From contig JAIQFN010000003.1 in assembly GCA_020073265.1 (NCBI GenBank), positions 1-64,000 of the forward strand: a stretch of 64,000 nt of DNA, read 5' to 3'. Shown piece after piece: positions 1 to 8,410 of this stretch; within the stretch, counting starts at the first letter, position 1; each line of letters begins with the position of its first letter. Source of the DNA: Terriglobia bacterium. Its GTDB lineage: Bacteria; Acidobacteriota; Terriglobia; Bryobacterales; Bryobacteraceae. The notes below the pieces were generated by a model, which ran no database searches, had not been told where the DNA came from, and saw nothing but the letters and a program-made list of their open reading frames with translations. Both the position numbers and the translations under genes were made by a program.

Positions 1-196
1 CTTGGAAATCGCTGGTCGCGATTCCCACATTTCCACCGCCCCTACTCGACGTGGAAAAGTGGAAAACCAAGAGCAGGTTTCCCACTTTCCCACTCACTGC
101 TCTTCCTCTCAAAACCCAATTCAGAAAGGAGGCCTGGCGGCAGTCGCTCCGCTCCCGCCTTCAGGCTCATTCTTCAATGAGAAAATGCTAGCGGGT
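1..196. other. Intergenic segment with an imperfect hairpin
   Basis: I see no gene here. Bases 58-68 and 76-86 form an 11-bp inverted repeat with one mismatch and a 7-base loop, which could be a terminator stem for a gene left of the window, although no clear T-run follows. The rest is the 3' flank of the permease remnant that ends at 197 on the minus strand. Confidence 0.35.
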
Positions 197-1060
197 CTAT
201 TCGTACCTGAGGGCCACCATCGGATCGACGCGAACGGCGCGCCAGGCAGGCGGCGCAGCGGCCAGAACTGAGGAGAGCAGAAGACACGCCAGCGGCAGCG
301 CCAGGCTTCCGACATCCGAAGGCCGCACTTCAAAGAGAACTGCCTTGACCAGGCGCGCGAGCGCGACGCCGCCAGCCATGCCGGCCGCTAAGCCGATGGC
401 CGCGGTCAACAGGATGTCGTTGATCACAAGATGGACTACCGCGAGTTGGCGGGCGCCCAGCGCGATGCGGATGCCGATTTCTTTGGTGCGTCGCACCACC
501 GCGTAGCTGAGCACCCCGTACAACCCGATGAACGCGAGCACCAGCGCCACCATCCCGAAGAATCCGGAAAGCATCGCCAGCAGCCTCTCGCCGAGCAGGG
601 TGCTGTCGATCCGCGCGGACTGCAGCGTGACGTCGTTGATCTTCAACGAAGGATGCACGCGTCTGACAGCCTGGCTCAACTCGGGCTTGAGAGCCAGCGG
701 ACTCGCGGCGCTGCGCACTTCCAGCGTCACGCCGGTGATGCGACGAAGCGGCGCGTAGACGGTGGGCACCGCAGCCTCGCGCAGATTGTTGTACTTCGCG
801 TCAGCCACCAGGCCCACCACTTCCAATTGATGCGGCACCGGAACACCAGCGTCTTTGATCATCAACTCTTTTCCCAGCGGGCTCTCGCCGGAGAAATACC
901 GTTTTGCAAACGCCATGTTCACTATCGCTGCGGGAGCCTCCGGCTTTGAATCTTGAGTTTCGAATTCGCGCCCGGCCAACAGACGGATCTGCATGGTCTC
1001 GAAGAATCCGGGCGAGGCTTCCAGGAAGAAGGGCCGTTCGCTCGCGGCCGGGAATTCCTG
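197..1060 (-). pseudogene. 5'-truncated ADOP-type FtsX/MacB permease remnant
   Basis: The minus-strand frame holds the C-terminal part of an acidobacterial duplicated orphan permease (ADOP). It begins inside the second periplasmic domain, with the ADOP-typical SPGFFETMQIRLLAGREF around 1018-965, and continues through the last FtsX domain (three membrane helices, then an ending like DPMVALRYE). Full ADOP proteins are about 800-900 residues, as at 52115-54820; only about 285 codons remain here. Reading upstream in frame reaches a stop at 1061-1063, and the divergent lipoprotein gene starts at 1111, so the N-terminal two thirds is gone. An ATG at 994 opens 265 codons but lies mid-domain. I read this as a gene remnant. 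A short re-started permease is possible but unlikely. Confidence 0.8.
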
Positions 1061-1097
1061 TCAAGCCCCTTGTTTCAGCCGCCAACTCGTCTCTCGA

Positions 1098-1103
1098 TAT
1101 AAT
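1098..1103 (+). promoter_or_regulatory. -10 box (TATAAT) for a leaderless lipoprotein mRNA
   Basis: A perfect TATAAT ends seven bases before the GTG at 1111, so transcription would start at or next to the start codon. No Shine-Dalgarno sequence lies between. No convincing -35 hexamer is found at 16-18 bases. Confidence 0.55.
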
Positions 1104-1110
1104 CAGAACT

Positions 1111-1602
1111 GTGAAACGCTCAACCATTCTGGCCGCCGTTCTCGGCCTGTTTGCGGCCCTGCTGAGCGGCTGCAAGAAGGACATTCAGAACAACGACGCC
1201 GTCAAGCAAGGAATCATGACCTACCTTGCCAAGCGCTCCGACCTTCTGGCTATGGACGTGAACATCACCGACGTCGCCTTCAAGCAGGACGAGGCCACCG
1301 CCACGGTGCGTTTCCAGGCCAAGGGGAACAGCTCGCCCAGCGCCGGCATGACCATGCAATACGTGCTGGAGCGCAAAGGCGCCCAATGGGTGGTGAAGGG
1401 GCGGGCCGGTAACGATGCCCACACTGGCATGCCCCAGGGTTCACCGAGCGCACCCGGCGGCAACGGTTCCGGATCCATCGGGGCGATGCCGCAGACACTC
1501 CCGCCCGGACATCCAGCCACCGGCAGCGGCGCCGCGCCGTCGGGAACTTTGCCGCCCGGACATCCGCCAATCGGTTCCGACAAGAGCGGCCAGAGTAAGT
1601 GA
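1111..1602 (+). CDS. Small secreted lipoprotein with Pro/Gly-rich C-terminus
   Basis: This 163-residue protein starts at GTG 1111, directly after a -10 box. It has a lipoprotein signal: a basic start, a hydrophobic core, and the lipobox LLSGC with the acylated Cys at residue 21. The middle (about residues 25-100) looks like a small folded domain with alternating beta-like segments. The last 50 residues are Pro/Gly/Ser-rich and repeat the unit LPPGHP. I recognise no family with certainty. It is probably membrane-anchored, exported and structural or binding. It lies 10 bases upstream of the flavoprotein gene and may be co-transcribed with it. An in-frame GTG upstream is less likely because it would bury the signal peptide. 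Confidence 0.7.
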   Translation: MKRSTILAAVLGLFAALLSGCKKDIQNNDAVKQGIMTYLAKRSDLLAMDVNITDVAFKQDEATATVRFQAKGNSSPSAGMTMQYVLERKGAQWVVKGRAGNDAHTGMPQGSPSAPGGNGSGSIGAMPQTLPPGHPATGSGAAPSGTLPPGHPPIGSDKSGQSK

Positions 1603-1612
1603 GCAGGTTCCC

Positions 1613-2797
1613 ATGAAGAGGATCGCCGTGCTTGGCGGCGGCCCCGCGGGAGCATTCGCCGCTGAACGCCTGGCCCGGGCGGGCCTCGAAACTTTGGTAT
1701 TCGACGAGAAGCTGGCCTGGGAAAAACCTTGTGGCGGGGGCCTGACTTACAAGGCCTACCATGAATATCCGTTCCTGATCGAGAACGACGTCCCCAAGAA
1801 AATCGTTACCGATACACGATTGGCGGCGCACCGGGCCGGCGCGGTCAGGATGAGGCTCACGCGCCCGCTGCTCATCTATTCGCGTCACGACCTGAACCGC
1901 ATGCTGCTGGAACGCGCGGAGCATGCCGGCGCACAGCTCGAAAAAACGCGCGTGCTCGAAATCGCGCGCTCCGGCGGCCGATGGCTACTCAAGACCCGCC
2001 ACGGTTCCGTCGAAGCCGGCTACTGCATCGTCGCCACCGGCGCGCGCAATCCGCTGCGCAATGTCGGAACCGAGTGGACCGCCGCCGACACCATGTCCGC
2101 GCTCGGCTACTACGTCCCTTCCAGCCAGGATCACATCGACCTGCAGTTCCTGCCGAATCTGGAAGGCTACATCTGGGTCTTCCCGCGCTGCGGCCATCTG
2201 TCGGTCGGGATTTGCGGCAAAGGCGAACCGGCCCAATTCCTGCGTGCGCGCCTGGAACGATACATGGATGAGAAAGGCATCGCCTGGCGGGGCGCTTCTT
2301 TCTACAGCCACATGCTTCCCTCGCTTGCGAGCGCCGGCTGGCGGAGGAATCGCGTGGCCGGAGACGGATGGCTGGCAGTGGGCGATGCCGCCGGCTTGGT
2401 CGACCCGATCACCGGCGAAGGCCTGTACTACGCATTGCGGTCCGCCGATCTGGCCAGTCAGGTTGTGCTGAACGAAGCGCACGCCGGCACCGAAAAAGCC
2501 CAGGCGTACCGCAACCTGCTCGACCACGACTTTGCCGCGGACCTCGAATTCAGCGCCACGCTGGCCCAGCACGTGTTCCTCGACCGATTCCTGTTCGACG
2601 CCATCCCGGCGCGCATGGTCCAGCTCGTTCGCCGCAGCCCCCGCTTCCGCGATGTCGTCCAGGATCTTATCGCCGGGACACAACCCTACCTCGGGCTGAA
2701 GGCCCGGCTGCTCGAGAACCTGGCCGGAACGCTGTATGAAGTTCTGATCAACTTCCTGCTACAGCGCAACCCCGAGTACAGGGTAGAATTGAGTTAG
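1613..2797 (+). CDS. Geranylgeranyl-reductase-family FAD oxidoreductase
   Basis: This 394-residue flavoprotein has an N-terminal FAD-binding GGGPAGA motif (residues 8-14), the CGGG segment of the geranylgeranyl reductase family near residue 43, the family motif YIWVFP in the middle, and the second FAD motif GDAAGLVDPITGEG towards the C-terminus. Characterised members reduce isoprenoid chains of chlorophyll, menaquinone or archaeal lipids. The substrate here cannot be told. In a non-photosynthetic acidobacterium, menaquinone or another polyprenyl lipid is the natural guess. The start ATG 1613 places the Rossmann motif at the expected distance. An FmdB zinc-ribbon gene follows after six bases. 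Confidence 0.88.
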   Translation: MKRIAVLGGGPAGAFAAERLARAGLETLVFDEKLAWEKPCGGGLTYKAYHEYPFLIENDVPKKIVTDTRLAAHRAGAVRMRLTRPLLIYSRHDLNRMLLERAEHAGAQLEKTRVLEIARSGGRWLLKTRHGSVEAGYCIVATGARNPLRNVGTEWTAADTMSALGYYVPSSQDHIDLQFLPNLEGYIWVFPRCGHLSVGICGKGEPAQFLRARLERYMDEKGIAWRGASFYSHMLPSLASAGWRRNRVAGDGWLAVGDAAGLVDPITGEGLYYALRSADLASQVVLNEAHAGTEKAQAYRNLLDHDFAADLEFSATLAQHVFLDRFLFDAIPARMVQLVRRSPRFRDVVQDLIAGTQPYLGLKARLLENLAGTLYEVLINFLLQRNPEYRVELS

Positions 2798-2803
2798 AGC
2801 GCT

Positions 2804-3025
2804 ATGCCCATATTTGAATACGTTTGCGAAGACTGTGGAAACAAGTTCGAGAAGCTGATTCGCCGCGATCAAGACCCCGGAGCCTGCCCAAGCTGCGGCC
2901 AGTCCCACCTGAAGACCGCGCTCTCGACGTTCGCCGCCCACGCCAACGGGAAAACCAAGGCGTCCGATTTCCCCTCTTGCCCCGGCGGCATGTGCCAAAC
3001 GCCGGACATCTGCGGCCGCAACTAG
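2804..3025 (+). CDS. FmdB-family zinc-ribbon protein
   Basis: This 73-residue protein begins MPIFEYVCEDCG, the signature of the FmdB/CxxC_CxxC_SSSS family. Two CxxC pairs (residues 8/11 and 28/31) would form a zinc ribbon. Two further cysteines follow in SCPGGMC near the C-terminus. The biochemical role of the family is unsettled; it was first linked to regulation of formamidase and amidase operons. Its start lies six bases after the flavoprotein stop, so the two are probably one transcript. The next 325 bases are non-coding and carry the rpsA promoter. Confidence 0.85.
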   Translation: MPIFEYVCEDCGNKFEKLIRRDQDPGACPSCGQSHLKTALSTFAAHANGKTKASDFPSCPGGMCQTPDICGRN

Positions 3026-3167
3026 CAATGTGGCGGGCAATCCGTCCTGCCCCGCCAATTCAAAACCACAAACTTGACAACACCGGCGCGCACGTCGATT
3101 CTTGCCCCGCGACTGGCACCCGAACTGCTCAGACCGGTACCACCCGCGCCCGCCCCAGACGGTCGGG
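3026..3167. other. Intergenic spacer upstream of the rpsA promoter
   Basis: No gene is supported. A TTGACA-like hexamer at 3074-3079 has no good -10 partner. The stretch is the upstream part of the 325-base gap between fmdB and rpsA. Confidence 0.4.
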
Positions 3168-3196
3168 TTGACTTCCGCTCGCCGCTCCGCTATAGT
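3168..3196 (+). promoter_or_regulatory. Sigma-70-type promoter for rpsA
   Basis: TTGACT (3168-3173) and TATAGT (3191-3196) are separated by exactly 17 bases, a near-consensus housekeeping promoter. The predicted transcript begins near 3203, which leaves a leader of about 145 bases before the rpsA ATG. Confidence 0.75.
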
Positions 3197-3350
3197 TCTG
3201 AAGTGCCGACATTTCAACGGTTTGTCGGGTGAATTGGGGGTTGTTTTCGAGCGTCTCCAGCGCGCATTAGTTCAGCCTTCCGGGATTCTCGGGGACTCAC
3301 TCGTGTTACCCCTCCCAGCCGTTGTAGTAGCATGAACTCGGGAGTTGGCT
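3197..3350 (+). promoter_or_regulatory. rpsA 5' leader with Shine-Dalgarno
   Basis: This untranslated leader is unusually long for this window, where most genes overlap or lack leaders. It ends with GGAG at 3341-3344, six bases before ATG 3351. In Enterobacteria ribosomal protein S1 represses its own mRNA through leader structure. A similar role here is only inference, and I did not identify a defined fold. Confidence 0.4.
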
Positions 3351-5078
3351 ATGGCCAGCACAGCAGATGAGCGCAATCTAAATCCGTCCGTGTCCCCAGA
3401 GGAGACGGACTACGAACAGCTCATCGACGACTACAGCCATTTCGCTCCGCCGCACGAAGGCGAGTTGCTGCAGGGCCGCGTGGTGAAGCGGCACGACACC
3501 GACGTCATCGTTGATTTCGGATACAAATCCGAAGGCCTGGTTCCCATCGAACAGTTCATCTTGCCGGACGGCACCATCGCGGTCCAGGTAGGCGATCTGA
3601 TCGACGTCATGATCGACCGCCAGGGCCCGCCGCCGGAAGGCTACATCCTGCTGTCCCACCAGAAGGCTAGCCGCCTGCGCGCCTGGGACAATCTCGAAAA
3701 AGCGCACCGCGAAGCGCTGGTGATCTCCGGACGCGTGACGGGCCGCATCAAAGGCGGCTTGTCGGTGGACGTCGGCGTGCCCGCCTTCATGCCCGGATCG
3801 CAGATCGACACGCGCCCCACGCACAACCTGGATTCCTTCCTGGGACAGGACATCCCGGTCAAAGTGGTCAAGCTGAACCGCCGCCGAGGCAACGTGGTGG
3901 TCTCGCGCAAGATGGCCGTCGAAGAAGAGGCGCTGGGGCGCAAAAGCGCCGCGCTCGAAGTATTGCAGGAAGGCGGCGTCATCACCGGCGTGGTCAAGAA
4001 TCTCACCGAGTACGGCGCGTTCATCGATCTGGGCGGCATCGACGGACTGCTGCACGTCAGCGACATGTCCTACGGACGGGTGAGCCATCCTTCCGAGATT
4101 CTGAACGCCGGCGACACTCTCACCGTCAAAGTGCTGAAGTTTGATCGGGAGAAGGAGCGCATCTCGCTCGGATTGAAGCAACTGAATCCCGACCCGTGGG
4201 AAAGCATCGAGCAGCGTTACCCGGGCGGTTCGCGCGTCATCGGCCGGGTGGTCAGCGTCACCGATTACGGCGCCTTCGTGGAGCTGGAGGCGGGCGTCGA
4301 AGGCCTCATCCACATTTCCGAGATGACCTGGAGCCGCCGCATGAAGCATCCCAGCAAAGTGGTCAAGGTCGGCGACCAGGTGGAATCGGTGGTGCTGGAT
4401 GTCAAGCCCCGCGAACGCCGCGTCTCACTGGGCATCAAGCAGCTCGAACCGGATCCCTGGACTACCGTGGCAGCTCGCTACGACATCGGCTCGGTGGTGG
4501 AGGGCCGTGTCCGCAAGCTCACCGATTTCGGCGCGTTCATCGAAATCGAAGAGGGCATCGACGGGCTGGTGCACATTTCCGATCTTTCCTGGACCAAGCG
4601 GGTCAAGCATCCGTCCGAGGCGCTGAAGAAAGGCCAGTTGGTGCAGGCTGTGATCCTGAACATCGATGCTCCCAACCGCCGCCTGTCGCTCGGGATCAAG
4701 CAGCTCCAGCCCGACGCCTGGGAATCGTTCTTCCGCACTCATCAGGTGGGCGACGTGGTGCGCGGGCGGGTTTGCCGGGCCATCAACTTCGGCGTGTTCG
4801 TGGAACTGGCGCCGGGCGTGGAAGGCCTGTGCCATCGCTCCGAGATTCCGGGGGCTTCCGAGCGCCGGGCCGACGACGCCGCTCTGCCCATCGGCGAGGA
4901 AATGGATTTCAAAGTGGTGAAGCTGAACGAGACTGAAAAAAAGATCGGCCTCAGCATTCGTGCGCTGTCCGACGATGAGGAACGAACCCGGCTGGAGGAT
5001 TATCAGCGCCACGCCGCCGCAGCTACGATGACCATTGAAGAGGTAATGAACATCCGAGTCAAGGGTGAAAGCCGGTAA
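3351..5078 (+). CDS. rpsA: 30S ribosomal protein S1
   Basis: This 575-residue protein has six S1 (OB-fold) repeats, beginning near residues 36, 120, 208, 293, 380 and 467. Repeats 3-6 carry the classic pattern of a G.V..(L/V)T(D/E)(Y/F)GAF(I/V) start and an IS.MTW or IS.LSW segment. The length and repeat number fit full-length bacterial S1, which binds mRNA on the small subunit to promote initiation. ATG 3351 is preferred over a TTG at 3345 because the GGAG ribosome site at 3341-3344 is correctly spaced only for the ATG. An HU/IHF gene follows after 28 bases, an arrangement also seen around rpsA in other phyla (rpsA-ihfB). Confidence 0.96.
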   Translation: MASTADERNLNPSVSPEETDYEQLIDDYSHFAPPHEGELLQGRVVKRHDTDVIVDFGYKSEGLVPIEQFILPDGTIAVQVGDLIDVMIDRQGPPPEGYILLSHQKASRLRAWDNLEKAHREALVISGRVTGRIKGGLSVDVGVPAFMPGSQIDTRPTHNLDSFLGQDIPVKVVKLNRRRGNVVVSRKMAVEEEALGRKSAALEVLQEGGVITGVVKNLTEYGAFIDLGGIDGLLHVSDMSYGRVSHPSEILNAGDTLTVKVLKFDREKERISLGLKQLNPDPWESIEQRYPGGSRVIGRVVSVTDYGAFVELEAGVEGLIHISEMTWSRRMKHPSKVVKVGDQVESVVLDVKPRERRVSLGIKQLEPDPWTTVAARYDIGSVVEGRVRKLTDFGAFIEIEEGIDGLVHISDLSWTKRVKHPSEALKKGQLVQAVILNIDAPNRRLSLGIKQLQPDAWESFFRTHQVGDVVRGRVCRAINFGVFVELAPGVEGLCHRSEIPGASERRADDAALPIGEEMDFKVVKLNETEKKIGLSIRALSDDEERTRLEDYQRHAAAATMTIEEVMNIRVKGESR

Positions 5079-5106
5079 GGCGATTTCAAGGGGAGATAAA
5101 GCATAC

Positions 5107-5448
5107 ATGACGAAGGCCGAGTTGATCGAGGAAGTCTCCCGGGTCGTGGAGATGACCCGCAAGGATTCCGAGGTGATCGTAGAAGCGATCTTCGACAGCA
5201 TCGTTCGTTCCTTGCGGGGTGGGGACAAGATCGAAATCCGGGGATTCGGAAGTTTTCGCACCCGGCAACGACAGCCGCGCGTGGGACGCAATCCCAAGAC
5301 CGGCACGCGGGTGGAGGTACCTTCCAAGCGGATCCCCTATTTCAAGCCCAGCAAGGAATTGAAAGACCTGGTGAACGTCTCCAGCGGCGATTCGCAGCCG
5401 CCCGCCGCTCCCGCTCCCGAATCCGCTCCCGGCGGCCAGGCGTCCTAA
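5107..5448 (+). CDS. HU/IHF-family DNA-binding protein
   Basis: This 113-residue histone-like protein starts MTKAELIEEVSRVV and carries the family signature GFGSFRTRQRQPRVGRNPKTG around residues 46-66, including the arm residues that intercalate with bent DNA. After about residue 92 it has a Pro/Ala-rich tail (PPAAPAPESAPGG) beyond the usual 90-95 residue core. Its position just after rpsA matches the ihfB neighbourhood, so an IHF-beta-like role is plausible, but HU cannot be excluded. The purine-rich AGGGGAGA upstream of ATG 5107 supports this start rather than the in-frame ATG at 5065, which lies inside rpsA. Confidence 0.92.
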   Translation: MTKAELIEEVSRVVEMTRKDSEVIVEAIFDSIVRSLRGGDKIEIRGFGSFRTRQRQPRVGRNPKTGTRVEVPSKRIPYFKPSKELKDLVNVSSGDSQPPAAPAPESAPGGQAS

Positions 5449-5475
5449 GTAGCACGCCCGTTCAATTTTTGAGTT

Positions 5476-5961
5476 ATGGACCATCTGTGGAGTCCGTGGC
5501 GTTACCAGTACGTCACCACGGAACACGGCGGATCGGAGTGTATCTTTTGCCGCGCCGCTGCCGCGTCGAACGATGAAGAAAACCTGGTGGTGTATCGCGG
5601 CCGGCACAACTTCATTGTGCTGAACCGCTACCCCTACACCAGCGGCCATCTGATGATCGTGCCCTACCAGCACGTGGATTCCTTGGAAGGCGCCTCCCAG
5701 GAAACGCTGGCCGAATTGATTTTTCTGGCCCAGGAATCCGAACGGCGCCTGCGCGAGATTTACAAACCGGATGGCTTGAACCTGGGGATGAATCTCGGCC
5801 AAAGCGCCGGCGCGGGAATCGCGGGCCACATTCATCTGCACGTATTGCCGCGCTGGACCGGCGACACCAGCTTCATCACCACCGTGAGCGAAACGCGGAT
5901 CCTGCCCGAAGAACTGACGGTGACCTATCAAAAGCTGAGCCAGGCGTTCAAGCATTCCTAG
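5476..5961 (+). CDS. HIT-family nucleotide hydrolase/transferase (Ap4A type)
   Basis: This 161-residue protein starts MDHLWSPWRYQYV, typical of the bacterial Ap4A-phosphorylase-like HIT branch. A CIFC pair sits at residues 23-26 and the histidine triad is HIHLHVLPRW near residue 120. Members bind nucleotides and hydrolyse or phosphorolyse dinucleoside polyphosphates or AMP conjugates through the middle histidine. The exact substrate is not readable from the sequence. It is short of nothing relative to the family (about 160-170 residues). It lies 27 bases after the HU/IHF gene on the same strand, so it may share the rpsA transcript. Confidence 0.93.
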   Translation: MDHLWSPWRYQYVTTEHGGSECIFCRAAAASNDEENLVVYRGRHNFIVLNRYPYTSGHLMIVPYQHVDSLEGASQETLAELIFLAQESERRLREIYKPDGLNLGMNLGQSAGAGIAGHIHLHVLPRWTGDTSFITTVSETRILPEELTVTYQKLSQAFKHS

Positions 5962-5970
5962 ATGCTGCGG

Positions 5971-6064
5971 AAAAGACCCGGGGCCAGACGAATCTGTCCC
6001 GAGCGGCAATATCCTCGCTTCGGAACTGAGCGGTCTTCGCGCGTGGACAGATCCGTCTGTCCCC
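5971..6064. repeat. Dispersed palindromic element, copy 1 (CAGACG/GTCTG family)
   Basis: An intergenic element of about 94 bases. The left end is AAAAGACCCGGGG followed by a CAGACGAATCTGTCCC palindrome, and the right end is the inverted GGACAGATCCGTCTGTCCCC. The outer AAAAGACCCGGGG has its mirror image at the right end of copy 2 (41811-41910), so a complete unit would have terminal inverted repeats of roughly 30 bases around a core of about 40. This copy has lost the right outer end. It looks like a MITE or REP-type sequence between the HIT and NfeD genes. Confidence 0.75.
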
Positions 6065-6110
6065 TCGTCCGCCGAACGCAGGACCGCCAAATAGAAACGA
6101 GCTATAGTGA

Positions 6111-7382
6111 ATGTGCTTGCGATTCGTTTCTTTTATCGCGCTGCTCGCTTTCCTGGCGCCCTCTCTAGCAGGCCAGCCCAAAGCCATCGATGTGCCGATC
6201 GACGGCGTCATTCATCCCATCACCGTGGAGATCGTCAAGGATGCCATCGCGCAAGCGCAGTCCGAACACGCCGAGCTGCTCCTGATCCGCCTGGATACGC
6301 CGGGCGGCCTGCTGGACGCGACCCGTCAGATCATTCAGGAGCTTTCGGCTTCGCCGGTCCCGGTGATCACCTTTGTTACGCCCAGCGGAGCGCGCGCGGC
6401 GTCGGCGGGCTTCTTCCTGCTCCAGGCCGGCGACATCGCCGCCATGTCGACCGGCACCAATACCGGCGCGGCTTCGCCTGTGCTCCTCACCGGCCAGATG
6501 GACGACGTCATGCGGAAGAAAGTCGAAAACGACGCTGCCGCTCTGCTCCGGAGCTTGACGGAACGGCGCGGGCGGAACAGCCAACTGGCCGAACAGACCG
6601 TGCGCGACGCCAAAGCATTCACCGATAAGGAAGCCCTCGACAACAAGCTCATCGAAATCGTTGCCGTTGACGAGCAGCAGCTCTTCAGGCAGCTCGATGG
6701 GCGCGAAATCACGCGCTGGGACGGACACAAGCAGGTGCTGCATACCTCCGCGATCGTGGTGACCGAGGTGCGCACCACGCTGCGCGAACGGCTGATGGCG
6801 TCCATCGCGGATCCCAACATCGGCTTCATCCTCCTGGTGCTCGGCGCGCTCGGAATTTATGTCGAATTCTCTTCGCCGGGACTCATATTTCCGGGCGTCG
6901 CCGGCGGAATTCTGGTGCTGCTGGGACTCTCGTCGCTTTCCATCCTGCCCATCAATTGGGTGGGAGTGGCGCTGCTCGCGCTCGCGGTCTCGCTGTTTGT
7001 TCTGGAAGCGAAATTCACTTCGCACGGCGTGCTGGGCATCGGCGGCACCGTCTCCATGGTGTTGGGGGCGCTGCTGCTGGTCAACGGACCGCCCGTGGTC
7101 CGTATCCACCTGCTGACCGCCCTGGGCGCATCGATTCCCTTCGCTCTCATCACCATGTTTCTGGTCGCCATCGTGATCCGCGCGCGGCACAACAAGGTGC
7201 TCACCGGCTCGAGCGGCATGATCGGAGAGATCGGCGTCAGCCGCACGGCGCTCGAGCCGGAAGGTCAGGTGCTGGTGCGCGGCGAATACTGGGACGCCGT
7301 CGCGTCCGCCAACATTGCCGCAGGCGCGCGCGTGCGCGTCAAAGCGGTGGCCGGGATGAAGCTGCTGGTCGAGCCGGCCTAG
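6111..7382 (+). CDS. NfeD-family membrane-bound serine protease (ClpP fold)
   Basis: This 423-residue protein has an N-terminal signal peptide and a ClpP/SppA-like protease domain (about residues 25-215) with LDTPGG and the nucleophile segment SGARAASAGFF. About four membrane helices follow (about residues 235-350), and a C-terminal NfeD OB-like domain ends at VRVKAVAGMKLLVEP. It is the long form of NfeD, which normally cleaves and regulates a stomatin/SPFH partner. No stomatin gene lies beside it here. Its stop codon overlaps the stop of the convergent phosphoesterase (CTAG, 7379-7382). ATG 6111 lacks a Shine-Dalgarno sequence and follows a TATAGT by only two bases, so a slightly downstream start is possible. 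Confidence 0.9.
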   Translation: MCLRFVSFIALLAFLAPSLAGQPKAIDVPIDGVIHPITVEIVKDAIAQAQSEHAELLLIRLDTPGGLLDATRQIIQELSASPVPVITFVTPSGARAASAGFFLLQAGDIAAMSTGTNTGAASPVLLTGQMDDVMRKKVENDAAALLRSLTERRGRNSQLAEQTVRDAKAFTDKEALDNKLIEIVAVDEQQLFRQLDGREITRWDGHKQVLHTSAIVVTEVRTTLRERLMASIADPNIGFILLVLGALGIYVEFSSPGLIFPGVAGGILVLLGLSSLSILPINWVGVALLALAVSLFVLEAKFTSHGVLGIGGTVSMVLGALLLVNGPPVVRIHLLTALGASIPFALITMFLVAIVIRARHNKVLTGSSGMIGEIGVSRTALEPEGQVLVRGEYWDAVASANIAAGARVRVKAVAGMKLLVEPA

Positions 7383-8311
7383 CCCGCCGTCACTCCCTCC
7401 AGCGTCGAATCCACGATCGCCAGCGAGTGTTTGCCGTGCACGAAGTTGACGCTGGTCAATCCGAGCACCGACCGCAACTGCTCGGCCGGCACCTTCATCG
7501 GACCGGGCGAAGCCGCCGCGCCCGGCTTCGGTTGTGGGAACGCCGTGGACATCGCCGTGTGGAACGTCACGTTGCCTTCCACCTTCTGCATGGTCTGGTG
7601 GATGTGCCCGTTCAGAACCGTGAGCGAACCGAATTTCCTGAAACAACCCAAGGCGCGCTCGCTATCGGACGTCGCCCAGCCCCATTCCGGATAGACCGAC
7701 CACAGCGGAATGTGCGCGAATACCACCATCGGCGTGCTGGCCGACCGGCTCTTCGCGTCTTTTTCCAGCCATTCGAGTTGCTCGTCGCCCAGCATCCCCA
7801 GGTTGCCTTCGCCGTGGTTCAGAACGTTCACCAGCCCGACGAAGTGGACACCCAGGTGATCGAAGCTGTACCAGCCCGGCCCCTTGCTCGCGTAGCGCTC
7901 CAGGTACCTCTGGCCTTGGTCGCCGGAAACGTCGTGCTCGCCCGGAACATAGAAGACCTGTTTTGCTTTGGCACTTTGAAGCACCTGGCCGCACGTGTCG
8001 AATTGGCCCGGCTTGGCCAGGTGGGTGATGTCGCCGGTGTGGATCAAAAAGTCCGGCTCGACCGGCGCGGCGTTGATTCTCGCGATCGCCTCTTGCAAGG
8101 TGGCGGTCACATCCTTGTTGGCGTCCCGATTGAAACCGATATGGCTGTCGCTGATTTGGACGAAGCTGAAGTCCCCGGACGGCGCGCGGCTGGTTTGCCC
8201 CAAAACCCTGGACACCGGCACGCCGCCGGCCATGGTCCACAACAATCCAGTGCCCGCCCACTGCATGCAGCGCAGAAATCCGCGCCGGTCGATCCCGTCA
8301 TCGTTTAGCAT
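7379..8311 (-). CDS. Tat-exported calcineurin-like metallophosphoesterase
   Basis: This 310-residue protein begins with a twin-arginine signal (RRGFLRC at residues 9-15, then a hydrophobic stretch). The phosphoesterase motifs follow in order: ISDSHIGF, HTGDITH, GEHDV (for GNHD), FAHIPLW and NGHIHQ, which bind two metal ions. It should be a periplasmic phosphohydrolase of unknown substrate. The open frame extends upstream through 8932 across the sigma-factor gene, but ATG 8311 is the only start that gives a Tat signal. It converges on nfeD with overlapping stops. The sigma-factor gene diverges from it with about 100 bases between. Confidence 0.9.
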   Translation of the reverse strand: MLNDDGIDRRGFLRCMQWAGTGLLWTMAGGVPVSRVLGQTSRAPSGDFSFVQISDSHIGFNRDANKDVTATLQEAIARINAAPVEPDFLIHTGDITHLAKPGQFDTCGQVLQSAKAKQVFYVPGEHDVSGDQGQRYLERYASKGPGWYSFDHLGVHFVGLVNVLNHGEGNLGMLGDEQLEWLEKDAKSRSASTPMVVFAHIPLWSVYPEWGWATSDSERALGCFRKFGSLTVLNGHIHQTMQKVEGNVTFHTAMSTAFPQPKPGAAASPGPMKVPAEQLRSVLGLTSVNFVHGKHSLAIVDSTLEGVTAG

Positions 8312-8410
8312 AGTAGTTCTCCCTTCAGCCGTCCGGACCACGGCGCCGGCGCGATTATTCCCTGGCCTGACCTTCGGGAATAAAATCGCTGTGCGCCCAG
8401 TCTTCTCCTG

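Noticed and set aside
6103-6108. TATAGT as a leaderless -10 box for nfeD
   Set aside because: It is only two bases from ATG 6111, which does not fit the 6-8 base rule. A downstream TTG at 6117 would fit but is weak.
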